Shown here piece after piece: positions 35,392 to 47,640 of a DNA stretch of 64,000 bases. Origin of the DNA: Ovis canadensis (Eukaryota; Chordata; Mammalia; Artiodactyla; Bovidae); the NCBI RefSeq assembly GCF_042477335.2, contig NC_091249.1, forward strand, positions 50,638,001 through 50,702,000. Direction: 5' to 3'. Under the pieces are notes generated by a model that searched no databases, was not told the DNA's origin, and saw only the letters and a list, made by a program, of their open reading frames with translations. A program made the translations under genes and the position numbers. The stretch's first letter is position 1; each line of letters begins with the position of its first letter.

Positions 35392-36838
35392 CTAGCTTGG
35401 TACAAAAGTAGTTGTAATTTAAAACTGTGACTTTAAAAATTTTTTTTATTTGGCTGCACCAGGTCTTAGTTGCGGCTTTCAGGATCTTTGCTCTTTAGTT
35501 GTGACATGTGGGATCTAGTTCCTTGACCAGGGATTGAACCCAGGCCTCCTGCTTTGGGAACAGGGAATCTTAGCTACTGGACCACCAGGGAAGTCCCCGG
35601 ACTGTGAAATTTAAATCATTATAACTAAGTTCAGACACATCTTTATTGATCAAAATAGGAACCATTACAGTCAATGCATTTTTGCCAACAAGAAATAAGT
35701 TTGTTTATTCCTGTAGCATAAAAATCCATGCTTTGGGATTCAGCGGACTCTTGGAAAGCATTTTCTGCATCCTGCTGGTTGTGGAAGCGTTTTCTCTGCA
35801 AAAAGGTGTCGAGATGCTTGAAGAAGTGGTAGGTGGTTGGCAAGACATCAGGTGAATATGGTGGATGAGGCACAATTCCGTAGCCCAGTTCAGTCAACTT
35901 TTGAAGTGTTGGTTGTGTGACCTGCATCATGCATTGTCCTGGAGAAGAATTAGGCCCTTTATGTTGACCACTGCCAGCTGCAGGGGTTGCAGTTTTCTGT
36001 GCATTACTTTGATTTGTTGAGCATACTTCATGTGTAATGGTTTAGCCAGGATTCAGAAAGCTGTAGTGGATCACACCAGCAGCAGACCACCAGACAGTGA
36101 CCATGACCTTTTTTGGTGCGGGTTTGGCTTTGAGAAGTGCTCTGGAGCATCTTCTCCATCCAGCCACTGAGCTGGTTGTTACTGGCTGTATAAAATGCAC
36201 TTTTTGTCACATGTCACAATCCAGTCGAGAAATTGTTCGTTGTTTCATAAAACAAAAGGAGACAACACTTCAAATCTTTTTTTTTTTTTTTTTGATTTGC
36301 CGTCATCTCATAAGGCACCCACTTAACGAGCTTTTTCACTTTTCCAGCTTGCTTCAAATGCCAAATGATCATAGCATGGTTGACTTTGAGTTCTTTGGCA
36401 ACTTTTTGTGTAGTTGTAAGAGGATCAGCTTCTGTGATTGCTTTCAGTTGGTCATTGTCAACTTATGATGGCTGGCCACTATGCTCATCTTCAAGGCGCT
36501 TGTCTCCTTTGCAGAATTTCTGGAACCACCATTGCATTGTATGTTCATTAGCAGTTCATGGGCCAGATGCATTGTGAATGTTGCAAGTTGTCTCCCTGCT
36601 TTATGACCCAGTGAGCTCAAATTTAAAAATCACTCGAATTTGCTTTTTGTTTAACATCATTTCCCTAGTTTAAAATAAATATAAAATAAACAGCAAGTAA
36701 TAAGTCATTAGCAAAAAAAAGAAAAGTGAAATGCACATTAAAATGATGTATAACATCACCACATTTATTTAAGAATGTATTCCGATATCAAACAGCAAAG
36801 TTCAATGAAAAAGTGCAATTACTTTTGCACCAACATAG
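35392..36838 (-). mobile_element. Hsmar1-like mariner DNA transposon, nearly complete
   Basis: Terminal repeats face each other: 'ttggtacaaaagtagttg' near 35397 and 'caattacttttgcaccaa' near 36816-36833, with TA at both outer ends (35390-35391, 36839-36840). On the - strand the relic transposase reads PHPPYSPDVLPTTYHFFKHL and ends in WQKCIDCNGSYFDQ (35643-35930), close to the SETMAR/Hsmar1 lineage as I recall it. The third catalytic Asp position (codon 35832-35834) is ACC, Thr. Several stops and frameshifts break the gene. A SINE is nested at 35433-35600. Confidence 0.92.
35433..35600 (-). mobile_element. CHR-type SINE nested in mariner
   Basis: 'atttggctgcaccaggtctt' to 'gctactggaccaccagggaa' and 'gtcccc'. 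The flanks AACTGTGACTTTAAA / GACTGTGAAATTTAAA look like a diverged duplication, so the SINE inserted after the mariner. Confidence 0.85.
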
Positions 36839-36840
36839 TA

Positions 36841-38161
36841 CAAGCCAGAAGGGAATAGCCAAACTAGTAAGAGGCCCAGATGGTCAGGAACCAAAATTAA
36901 AGATGATCAGAGATGTCATAGCCATCGGTTCTTAATAGATCTCTAGAGTTCTTAACAGAGCTTTCTAATTTTCCCGTATTTAAAACATAAAAATATATTA
37001 ACAAAGTTTCTATACTGTGTAATTTAAATTTTTTTAAATTTCTGTGTAATTTTAAAAAATAAACAATTGCATACCTAAAGAATGCAAACTTTAATTTTTG
37101 TTTTGTTCTTTTAAGCTCTGGAAAGGATATTCAGTCCAAATTAAATCCCTCGTGTTGTACATAAAAGAAGCTGGAATTCAATTATGTCTGATCCTTGAAT
37201 CATAGGTTACAGAACCAAAACAAGAATCTCAGCCTCTTGACTCACCAGTGCATGTTACCACATTCTTGTCAGGTTGAGATCAATCTCTTTTTTTCCAGTT
37301 GCTTGCTGGTTGTTAAGAGGGATTTGTTGAGGATAGAGACTGCGTATTTATCCCTGTATCCCTGGATATAGTAATAACACAGAATAGACAATAACAGTAG
37401 ACATAGGCTGCATGAAAAGGATAGATGGGTAGGTTTGGCTTCTCTCTTAGACCTTTAAGGAAGGCTAGGATTTAGCTTTGTGGAAGTTCTGGTCATTTGG
37501 TATACACAGAAGCTGTTAGATTTGTTGTTTTGGATACCTAAGGGAAAATAGAAAATAATGCCAAAATCTAGGTTGGGGCTACATTGTAGGAACACTTGAA
37601 TTCCAAGCTAAGAATTTTGGAATTTATTATCCAGTTAGCTGAAAAGTTTTGAGCAGAGAAATAACACATACACACAACACAGGAGTGGGGAGACCAGGGG
37701 AGGTGGGGAAGAGTTAGGAAGAGAAATTATTTTGACCATTCACTTGAGGTATCATAAAAGCTTGATTGAAGATGCTAGCTGTGGGAATGGAAATATGGTT
37801 ATAGATACAGAAGACCATCAGAACTTGGTTACCGATGAAGTGTGTAGTTCAAGGTATAGAGTACTCAGAGATGCGACCGAGGATCCAGATGTCATCTTCG
37901 CTTGTATAGTTTGGAAGGTGGTGGTGTCATTAACACATACAGTAGTTTTAAATGATATATTTGAAGTACTTGTGCCACATCTAGATGGAAATGTTGAATA
38001 GGCTATTGGAAATGTGCTGCCAAACTTAAGGAGAGAAGAAGTACATTTAGGAGTCATTTGAGTAGAAAGGATCATTGAAGGCTGAGGATTAAATGAGATT
38101 GCCAGGAAGAGGTAAAAGCCAAAGGAACATCTTCAGGAAATGTTCTACATTTAGAGGGGGA
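36841..38161. other. Intron 1 stretch without clear family
   Basis: No gene. 37440-38080 has the look of an old mammalian repeat (a 'gccacatctagatggaaatg' phrase), but I cannot name it. Short frames here do not resemble known proteins. Confidence 0.4.
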
Positions 38162-38174
38162 TGAGAGAAGAGTC

Positions 38175-38627
38175 CTCTAGTCAAGGCTATGGTTTTTCCA
38201 GTAGTCATGTATGGATGTGAGAGTTGGACTGTGAAGAAGGCTGAGTGCTGAAGAATTGATGCTTTTGAACTGTGGTGTTGGAGAAGACTCTTGAGAGTCC
38301 CTTGGACTGCAAGGAGATCCAACCAGTCCATTCTGAAGGAGATCAGCCCTGGGATTTCTTTGGAAGGAATGATGCTAAAGCTGAAACTCCAGTACTTTGA
38401 CCACCTCATGCGAAGAGTTGACGCATTGGAAAAGACTCTGATGCTGGGAGGGATTGGGGGCAGGAGGAGAAGGGGACGACAGAGGATGAGATGGTTGGAT
38501 GGCATCACCGACTCGATGGACGTGAGTCTGAGTGACCTCCGGGAGTTGGTGATGGACAGGGAGGCCTGGCGTGCTGCGATTCATGGGGTTGCAAAGAGTC
38601 GGACACGACTGAGCAACTGAACTGAAC
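38175..38627 (+). mobile_element. BovB LINE 3' fragment, sense, 13-bp target duplication
   Basis: A 5'-truncated BovB from 'ctctagtcaaggctatggtt' to 'actgagcaactgaactgaac'. TGAGAGAAGAGTC lies on both sides (38162-38174 and 38628-38640). The relic frame 38291-38620 keeps 109 codons of the reverse transcriptase C-terminus. Confidence 0.93.
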
Positions 38628-39190
38628 TGAGAGAAGAGTCAGAGCAGATTTATTTGATCATAGACAAAGTGAAACCTAAAAATCGTGTAAGGAGAAAGGA
38701 GTAGGGAGAGTACTTACAGGAGGGAAGCATCTGAATTACAGATTCTTTTTAATAAAAAGTTTTACGTTTGTATTATAAGCTAAGTCTAATGCTGATAGGT
38801 AAGGTATGTAAATTAGTAAAAGGCATGCTTTGCAGAAAACCTGCATTATATGAGTATGTATTATAAATAGAATAGATGTTTAACATTGATATTAAACTTA
38901 AATTTGAGAGAATATAGTCAAGTAGTCTTTTTAATTAAAAGCCTTGAAGTTAAGACAAGAATTTTTTTGTTGTTGTTGTTGTTGTTTTTTAAATTTTTTG
39001 TTTTAACATACATGATAACCATTTGAGTGAATTCTGAATAGTGATGTTTTACCATACTTGAATATCTGTTTGCCTTCAGCACTTGATAGAGTATTTCCCC
39101 TGCAGTATTTATAAGTATTCTAATAAGGGTAAAAATATCCACCATGTACTGTTGGTTTTCGCTAAGTAATTTTTTGTTTTTATCTTTCAG

Positions 39191-39259
39191 GATCTGACTG
39201 GCATAGAATCTATGGATCAATGTCGCCATACCTTGGAACAGCATAACTGGAACATAGAG
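39191..39259 (+). CDS. FAF2: FAF2 exon 2 (UBA domain)
   Basis: Encodes residues 22-44 (DLTGIESMDQCRHTLEQHNW then NIE), the core of the UBA three-helix bundle; the family binds ubiquitinated ER clients through this domain. The acceptor is TATCTTTCAG and the donor is GAG before GTATTA. The length is 69 bp, phase 0 at both ends. A Bov-A2 fragment starts about 160 bp into the following intron. Confidence 0.97.
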
Positions 39260-39417
39260 GTATTATAGGATTCATTATGAGTGTACTTATTTCTTTGTTC
39301 CGTGCTCTGAAAACAGATCTCAAAGACATGTATGTTTCTTTTTTTCCTTTTCACAGCAAAAATCTTCTCTCAATAGTTTTTTTTTTTTAATTTACAGCTC
39401 TTTAGTCTTTAAATTAA

Positions 39418-39535
39418 CCACTCCAGTGTTCTTGCCTGGAGAATCCCAGGGACGGAGGAGCCTGGTAGGCTGCCATCTATGGGGTTGTACAGAGTCGGAC
39501 ACAACTGAAGTCACTTAGCAGCAGCAGCAGCAGTC
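39418..39535 (+). mobile_element. Bov-A2 fragment close to FAF2 exon 2
   Basis: Second unit of a Bov-A2, 'ccactccagtgttcttgcct' to a (CAG)n end, about 160 bp after the exon 2 donor. The rest of the flanking intron is A/T-rich and unique. Confidence 0.85.
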
Positions 39536-39939
39536 TTTAAATTTGTGTGAAAGGTGAAGATTATGATCAGAGTTTATAAAATCACAGAAAAGATAGTGAC
39601 CAAATCCCTCAGTATAGTGTCCCTCCCTCTTTATTTTTTCTTAATGACTCTTTGGGGAAAATACTGGTTTTTATATATTTGATTTACAGCTAGATTCCAT
39701 AATGTGAACCTTTTTATTAAATATTTTAAAATTTACTCCGCTGAATTTTCTATTTGGTTATGCAGCTCGATTTTTTTTTTCAGTATATGGATCTTATGTT
39801 TTATTTAATGATGAATTGGCTAGTACTTCAGAATAATCTCAATTAATAATGGTAATGGCAAACACCTTGTCTTCACTATAATGCCTCCAATGTTTTATTA
39901 TCAAGTGTAATGCTAGTTATTGTTCTGAGATAGAGCTAC

Positions 39940-40060
39940 GAGAATGTAATAAGCTGCATGAGAGCAGAGTGTTTTTGGTTTTTTTGACTGCTGTATTCCA
40001 GCATCTAAAATCGATCCTAGTATATCATAGGCTCTCAAATATCTGTTGACTGTTACTCTT
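39940..40060 (+). mobile_element. L2 LINE 3' end
   Basis: 'gcatgagagcagagtgtttt', 'ctgctgtattccagcatcta', 'aggctctcaaatatctgttg': the L2 terminal pattern. 40061-41244 has no gene and no repeat I can name with confidence. Confidence 0.5.
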
Positions 40061-41244
40061 TTCTTGCTTTATTAGTGGATGTTGAGTTTAATCAAGCACA
40101 CTTTTGATATCTGTTGAACTTAACTGTTTTAATTATGTATGGTATATTATTTGAATAGAGTACTGGATTACAAGTGGTATTTAGTTATTCAGCGCTATTT
40201 TTGAGCAATTTTAGGCTCTGGCACTATGCCAGCAAACAAGACTTAAGTCCCTATTCTCATGGAGCTTCAGTTTGTAATAAATGCTGTGAATAAGATGAGT
40301 ACAGAAAATAGAATAAAGAGGATAAGGAAAGTCATTTTAATAGGGTGGTCAAGTAAGGCCTTTCTAGGGAGGTTATATTTGAGCTAACACCTGAATGATG
40401 AAAAGGAATGACGAATGTGAAATTTTAAGGGGAATGCATTTTAGGCAGAAGGCATTATGTTGCTCTGTATAATACTTTGGTATTGTCTCCTTGTTAGACT
40501 TTTATTTCAAGCATATGCTGGCTTTTAAAAATGACTGACTTGATAAAATGGGTTGAGAAGACTAGTTAGCATAGATTCAAAAGAAAGCAATTTAAAACTT
40601 GGCTTCTGCCTTTTCTGTATTAACTTCTTCATTTTCCTCCCATTATTCCTGATCTATTTGTTGCCTGCTTTTTTCTTGATAAGCTTTCTTGAGGATCCTT
40701 TTTCCTTTGAGGTTTTCAGGATAGGTTTAGAGATTAGCATAGGCTATCCCAAGCACTATGTCATTTTCTCTCTTCCGTATTTGTTCTATTATTCCCTCTT
40801 CTCATGGTTTTTATTATGCTTACTTTCCTTTTTTTAAAATGAGATTTGCTGGAGACTTACTTTACTTGTTTTGTTTATAAAAAACTTTTGTATTTATCAG
40901 TTCTTTTTACTGTTTATAAAACAAAATCTGACATTAATGAATTTTACCATACTTTTGTAGGTCTGTGTTCTTTTTTTTTCTTTTTTACCATTATGCTTTT
41001 TGCAGCTTTGTTGATTTATTTGTACTCTTAAATTTAAGCCTGTGAATTTTCTTCTGAAACTATTATTTTAAATGTTTTGTTTTCTTTTTTGGTCCAGGAG
41101 TTATTGAGAAACATTTTTTGTTTGTTTATATAGCTGTATAGATTTGTATATAATTTTCTTGTTACATAAATGGGATTATGCCATATTTACATTTTTTCAC
41201 TTTCAGTAACTCATAAAAATAATACATAAAAGTAACTTTCATTT

Positions 41245-41724
41245 GAAGTTACACAAAAAGATGCTCAATATCACTTAAAACTATTACAGAAGTGCAAATC
41301 AGGACTACAGTAAGGTGCCATCACATACAAGTCAGAATGGCCATCATTAAAAATACTACAAATAACAGATACTGGAGAGGGTGTGGGGAAAACAAACCCT
41401 CCTGCCTTGCTGGCGGGAGGCAAGTTGGTGCAGTCACTGCAGAAATCAGTGTGACGGCTCCTCAGGAAGCCACAAGCGGAACCGCCATGCATTGCGCAGC
41501 CCCTGCCTGGGCGCCCACAGAGATGCACACCTGCCAGGCTCAGCGCGATTCGCCGCAGGAGGCATGGGGACAGCCTGCAGGGATGGAGGAAGAGCATGCC
41601 ATGTGTGTGTGTACAGTGGGATACTGCCCAGCCACCAAAAAAGAAAAAAAGAAGTAATGCCATTTGCAGCAACATGGATAGAGCCGGGGATTATGTCATA
41701 CTAAGTGAAATAAAGAAACAGAAT
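41245..41724 (+). mobile_element. Ruminant L1 3' region, sense
   Basis: 'aaatcaggactacagtaagg', 'gatactggagagggtgtggg', 'gcagcaacatggatagagcc'. Unusually CpG-rich between 41460 and 41580. It is followed at once by BovB in the same orientation, and its 3' end reappears at 44155. Confidence 0.8.
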
Positions 41725-44150
41725 GGTCCCTGTTCGTTTCCAAGGCAAACCAGTCAATACCACAGTAATCCAAGTCTGTGCCCCAATCACTGGGCACAGA
41801 CTGAAGAAGCTGAAGTTAAATGGTTCTATGAAGACCTACAAGACCTTCTAGAACTAACACCCAAAAAAGATATCCTTTTCACTATAGGGGACTAGAATGC
41901 AAAAGTAGGAAGTCAAGAGATACCTGGAATGACGGGCAAATTTGGCCTTGGAGTAGAAAATGAAAAAATGAAACATCAAAGGCTATCAGAGTTTTGCCAA
42001 GAGAATGCTGGTCATAGCAAACATCCTCTTCCAACAACACAAGAGAAGACTCTACACATGGACATCACCAGATGGTCATCAGCAAAATCAGATTCATTAT
42101 ATTCTTTGCAGTCAAAATGGAGAAGCTCTATATAGTCAGCAAAAACAAGATGGGAGCTGACTCTGGCTCAGATCATGAACTCTTTATTGCCAAATTCAGG
42201 CTTAAATTGAAGAAAGTAAGAAAAACCACTAGACCATTCAGGTGTGACCTAAATCAAATCCCTTATGATTACACAGTGGAAGTTACAAATAGATTCAAGG
42301 GATTAGATCTGATAGAGTGCTTGAAGAACTGTGGACGGACGAAGTGACATTGTACAGGAGGCAGTGATCAATACCATCCCCAAGAAAAAGAAAGGCAAAA
42401 TGGTTGTCTGACAAGGTCTTAAAAATAGCTGAGAAAAGAAGAGAAGCTAAAAGCAAAGGAGAAAAGGAAAGATATACTCATTTGAATGCAGGGTTCCAAA
42501 GTAGCAAGGAAAGAAAAGAAAGCCTTCTCAGTGATCAATGCAAAGAAATAGAGGAAAACAACAGGATGAGAAAGACTAGAGATCTCTTTAAGAAAATTAG
42601 AGCTACCGTGGGAACATTTCATGGAAAGATGGGCACAGTAAAGAACAGAAATGGTATGGACCTAACAGAAGCAGAAGATACTAAGAGCTGGCAAGAATAC
42701 ACAGAACTGTACAAAAAAGATCCAGATAAGTATGACCCAGATAACCACAATGGTGTGATCACTCACCTAGAGCCAGACATCCTGGAATTCAGTCAGTGGG
42801 CCTTAGGAAGCATCACTATGAGCAAAGCTACTGGAGGTGATGGAATTCCAACTAAGCTGTTTCGAATCCTAAAAGATGGTGCTGTTAAGGTGCTGCAGTT
42901 AATATGCCAGCAAATTTGGAAGACTCAGCAGTGGCCACAGGACTGGAAAAGGTTAAGTTTTCATTCCAGAGCCAAGGAATGTTCAAACTACCACACAGTT
43001 GCACTCATCTCACATGTTAGCAAAGTAATGTTCAAAATTCTCCAAGCCAGGCTTCAGTATAGTATATGAACCGTGAACTTCCAGATGTTCAAGCTGGATG
43101 TAGAAAAGGCAGAGGAACCAGAGATCAAATATCCGTTGGATCATGGAAAAAGCAAGAGAGTTCCAGAAAAACATCTACTTCTGCTTTATTGACTACATGA
43201 GTGTTTCACTGTGTGGATCACAACAAACAGTGGAAAATTCTTGAAGAGATGGGAATACCAGACCACCTGACCTGCCTCTTGAGAAACCTGTATGCAGGTC
43301 AGGAAGCAGCAGTTAGAACTGGACGTGGAACAACAGACTGGTTCCAAATAGTAAAAGAAGTACATCAAGGCTGTATATTATCATGCTGCTTATTTAACTT
43401 CTATGCAGAGTACATCATGAGAAATGCTGGGCTGGAAGAAGCACAAGCTGGAATCAAGATTGCTGGGAGTCTGATAACCTCAGATATGCAGATGACGCCA
43501 CCCATATGGCAGAAAATGAAGAAGAACTAAAAAAGAGCCTCTTGATGAAAGTGAAAGAGGAGAGTGAAAAAAGTGGCTTAAAACTCAATATTCAAAAAAC
43601 AAGGATCATGGCATCCGTTCCCATCACTTCATGGCAAATAGATGGGGAAACAGTGGAAACAGTGAGAGACTTTATTTTGGGGGCCTCCAGAATCACTGTA
43701 GATGGTGATTGCAGCCATGAAATGAAAAGACGGTTGCTCCTGGGAAGAAAAACTATGACCAACCTAGATAACATATTAAAAAGCAGAGAGATTACTTTCC
43801 CCACAGAGGTCCATCCAATTAAAGCTATGGTTTTTCCAGTAGTCATGTGTGAATGTGAGAGTTGGACTATAAAGAACGCCAAAGAATTGATGCTTTTGAA
43901 CTGTGGTGTTGGAGAAGACTCTTGTCCCTGGGACTACAAGGAGATCAAACCAGTGAACCAAGACTCTGATGCTGGGAAAGATTGAGGGCAGGAGGAGAAG
44001 GGGATGACAGAGGATGAGATGGCTGGATGGCATGATCGACTCCATGGACATGAGTCTGAGCAAACTCCAGGAGATTGTGAAGGACAGGGAAGCTGGTGTG
44101 CTGCAGTCCTTGGGGTTGCAAAGAGTCGGTCACGACTGAGTGACTGAAGA
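41725..44150 (+). mobile_element. BovB LINE, 2.4 kb, sense
   Basis: Sense BovB from the endonuclease ('gtttccaaggcaaaccagtc') to the 3' end ('gcaaagagtcggtcacgact'). Relic frames: 42404-43069 (221 codons, start of the reverse transcriptase), 43201-43530 and 43506-43985. The YADD region is frameshifted. Older than the 49979 copy. Confidence 0.9.
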
Positions 44151-44154
44151 ACAA

Positions 44155-44230
44155 TGATATAGATGTGTATAAATGAATCACTTTGTTGTGCAGCAGAAAT
44201 TGATCAATTATACTTCAGTTTTTAAAGATC
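44155..44230 (+). mobile_element. L1 3' UTR terminus, sense
   Basis: 'gtgtataaatgaatcacttt', 'gttgtgcagcagaaattgat', 'aattatacttcagtttttaa': the L1 end that should follow 41724, so BovB lies within an L1 that lost about 350 bp. Confidence 0.7.
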
Positions 44231-44410
44231 AATTAATAGAAGAAAATTTAGCTGAAAAAGTTCAAACAAAGCCTAAGATTAAATATTTAAAAATCTGGCT
44301 CTGATCACTTCCCTACCACTGTCTCACAGTCCTACATTCCCAACATAGTAGTATTAACAATTTCTTTTGCTTTTTTCCCAGATATTTCTGTGCCACTCTA
44401 GAAATATTTG

Positions 44411-44626
44411 TGTGTGAAAAGTGAAAGTGTTCGTTGCTCAGTTGTGTCTCTTTGAGACCCCCATAGATGAGCCTGCCTGGCTCCTCTGTCTGTGGAGTTC
44501 TCCAGGCAAGAATACTGGAGTGGGTGGCCATTCCATTCTCCAAGGGATCTTCCTGACCCAGAGATCAAACCTCGGTCTTCTGTATTACAGGCAGATTCTT
44601 TATGTTTGAGCCATCAGGGAAGCCCC
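44411..44626 (-). mobile_element. Bov-tA SINE, antisense
   Basis: 'gaaagtgttcgttgctcagt' to 'tttgagccatcagggaagcc'. Confidence 0.85.
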
Positions 44627-44686
44627 AAAATATGTATGTTGTTCTCCAGAGAGCTTTTATTTATATAGGCTGTATCTGTTCATTAC

Positions 44687-47640
44687 CATGTTGTTGCTCT
44701 GTTCAGTCACTCAGTTGTGTCTGACTCTTTGCGACCCTATGGACTGCAGCATGCCAGACTTCCCTGTCCTTCATGATCTCCTGGAGCTTGCTCAAACTGA
44801 TGTCCATCAAGTTGGTGATGCCATCCAATCCTCTTATCCGCTGTCGTCCCATCTCCTGCCTTCAATCTTTCCCAGCATCAGAGTCTTTTCTAAGAGTCTT
44901 CTGTTCAGGTGGCCAAAGTATTGGAGCTTCAGCATTAGTCCTTCCAGTGAATATTCAGGGTTGACTTCCTTTAGGATTGACTAGTTTAATCTCCTTGCAG
45001 TCCAAGGGACTCTCAAGAGTCTTCTCCAACACCACGGTTCAAAATCATCAATTCTTTGGCACTCAGCCTTCTTTATTGTCAAACTATCACATCCATGCAT
45101 GACTACTGAAAAAACCATAGCTTTGACTATACGGATAGTTGTCAGCAAAGAATGTCTCTGCTTTTTAATAAGTTGTCTAGGTTGGTCATAGCTTTTCTTC
45201 CAAGGAGCAAGCGTCTTTTAATTTCATGGCTACAGTCACCATCTGCAGTGATTTTGAAGCCCAAGAAAATAAAGTCTATCATGGTTTCCATTGTTTCCCC
45301 ATCTATTTGCCATGAAGTGATAAGAACGGAGGCCATGATCCTCATTTTTTGAATGTTGAGTTTTAAGCCAACTTTTTCCCTCTCCTCTTTCACCTTCATC
45401 AAGAGGCTCTTTGGTTCTCTTTGCTTTCTGCCATAAGGGTGGTATCATCTGCATATCTGAGGTTATTGATATTTCTCCTGGCAATCTTAATTTCAGCTTG
45501 AGCTTCATCCAGCCCAGCATTTCACTTGGTATATTCTGCATATAAGTTAAATAAGCAGGATGACAATATACAACCTTGACGTACCCATTTCCAAGTTTTC
45601 AACCAGTCCGTTGTTCCATGTCTGGTTCTAAGTGTTGTTTCCTGACCTGCATACAGATTTTTCAGGAGGCAGATAAGCTGGTCTGGTATTCCCATCTCTT
45701 TAAAAATTTTCCACAGTTTGTTGTGATTCACAGTCCAAGGCTTTAGTGTAGTCAGTGAAGCAGAAGTAGATGTTTTTCTGAAACTGTTGCTTTGTCTGTG
45801 ATCCAGAGGATGTTGGCAATTTGATCTCTGGTTCCTCTGCCTTTTCTAACTCCAGCTTGAGCATCTGGGAATTCTTGGTTCACATACTGTTGAAGCCTGG
45901 CTTGGAAAATTTTGAGCATTACTTTTGCTACTGTAAGATGAATGCAGTTGTGTGGTAGTTTGAGCATTCTTTGGCATTGCCTTTCTTTAGGATTGAAATG
46001 AAAACTGACCTTTTCCAGTCCTGTGGCCACTGCTGAGTTTTCCAAATTTGCCAGCATATTAAGTACAGCACCTTAACAGCATCATCTTTTAGAATTTGAA
46101 ATAGCTCAGCTGGAATTCCATCACCTCCATTAGTTTTTTGCTTAGTGATGCTTCATAAGGCCCACTTGACTTCACACTCCAGGATGTCTGGCTCTAGGTG
46201 AGTGATCACACCACCATGGTTATCTGGGTCATGAAGATCTTTTTTGTATAGTTCTTCCGTGTATTCTTGCCAGCTCTTCTTAATATCTTCTGCTTCTGTT
46301 AGGTCCTTGCCATTTCTGTCCTTTATTGTGCCCGTGTTTGCATGAAATGTTCCCTTGGTATCTCTAGTTTTCTTGAAGACTTCTCTAGTCTTCTCTTGAC
46401 TTCTCTAGTCATTCTATGTTTTCGTCTATGTCTTTGTATTGATCACTTAGGAAGGCTTTCTTATCCCTTCTTGCTGTTCTGTGGAACTCTGCATTCAGAT
46501 TTTCTCCTTTGCCTTTCACTTCTCTTCGTTCCCACATATTTGTAAGGCCTCCTCAGATAACCAGTTTGCCTTTTTTGCATTTCTTATTCTTGGGGATGGT
46601 TTTGATCACTGCCTCCTGTACACTGTTACAAACCACTATCCATAGTTCTTCAGGCACTCTATCAGGTCTAATACCTTGAATCCATCTGTCACTTCCACCA
46701 TATAATCATAAGGTCATATCAGAATGGCCTGCTGGTTTTCCCTACTTTCTACAAATTAAGTCTGAATTTGGCAGTAAAGGGTTTACAGTCTGAGCCACAG
46801 TCAGCTCCTGGTTTTTTTTTTTTTTTTTCCTGACTGAATAGAGCTTCACCATCTTGGTCTTCAAAGAATATAATCAGTCTGATGATGACCATCTGGTGAT
46901 GTCCATGTGTAGAGTCATTTCTTGTGTTGTTGAAAGAGGCTGTTTACTATGACCAGAAAGTTTTGGCACAACTCTGTTAGCCTTTTCCCTGCTTCATTTT
47001 GTACCCCAAAGCCAAATTTGCCTGTTACTCCAGGTATCTCTTGACTTCCTACTTTTGCATTCTAGTCCCCTATGATAAAAAGAACATCCTTTTTTGGTGT
47101 TAGTTCTAGAAGGTCTTGTAGGTCTCCATAGAACCGTTTAGCTTCTCCATTAGTGATTGTGGCATAGTCTTGGATTACTGTGATATTGAATGGTTTGCCT
47201 TGGAAACAGAGATCATTCTGTCGTTTTTGAGACTGCACCCAAATACTGCATTTCGGACTCTCTTGTTGACTATGAGGGCTACTCCATTTCTTCTAAGCAA
47301 TTTTCGTCCACAGTTGTAGATGTAATGGTCATCTGAATTGCCCATTCCACTCCATTTTAGTTCACTGATTCCTAAAATAACGATGTTCACTCTTGCCATC
47401 CCCTGTTTGGCCACCTCAAATTTACCTTGATTCATGGACCTAACATTCCAGGTTCATATACAGTATTGTTCTTTATAGCATCGGACTTTACTTTTATCAC
47501 CAGACACATCCACAACTGGGCATTGTTTCCACTTTGGCTCAGCCTTTTCATTCCTTCTGGAGCTATTTCTCTACTCTTCTCCAGTAGCATATTGAGCACC
47601 TACTGACCTGGGGAGTTCATCTTTCAGTTTCATATCTTTT
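44687..47640 (-). mobile_element. BovB LINE, about 2.95 kb, antisense, old
   Basis: Antisense BovB from 'gttcagtcactcagttgtgt' to 'gacctggggagttcatcttt', covering endonuclease to 3' end. Only short relic frames remain: 45142-45402, 45522-45731, 45752-46057, 47175-47435 (the last with GISELKWSGMGNSDDHYIYN). It faces the + strand BovB across about 540 bp. Confidence 0.9.

Noticed and set aside
35643..35930. Possible SETMAR-like domesticated transposase gene
   Set aside because: No SET domain or splice context nearby; the transposase has stops and a changed catalytic position, so it is a dead transposon.
37732..38001. 89-codon frame in intron 1 as a candidate small protein
   Set aside because: No similarity I recognise, no promoter or splice signals, and the region looks like an old repeat.
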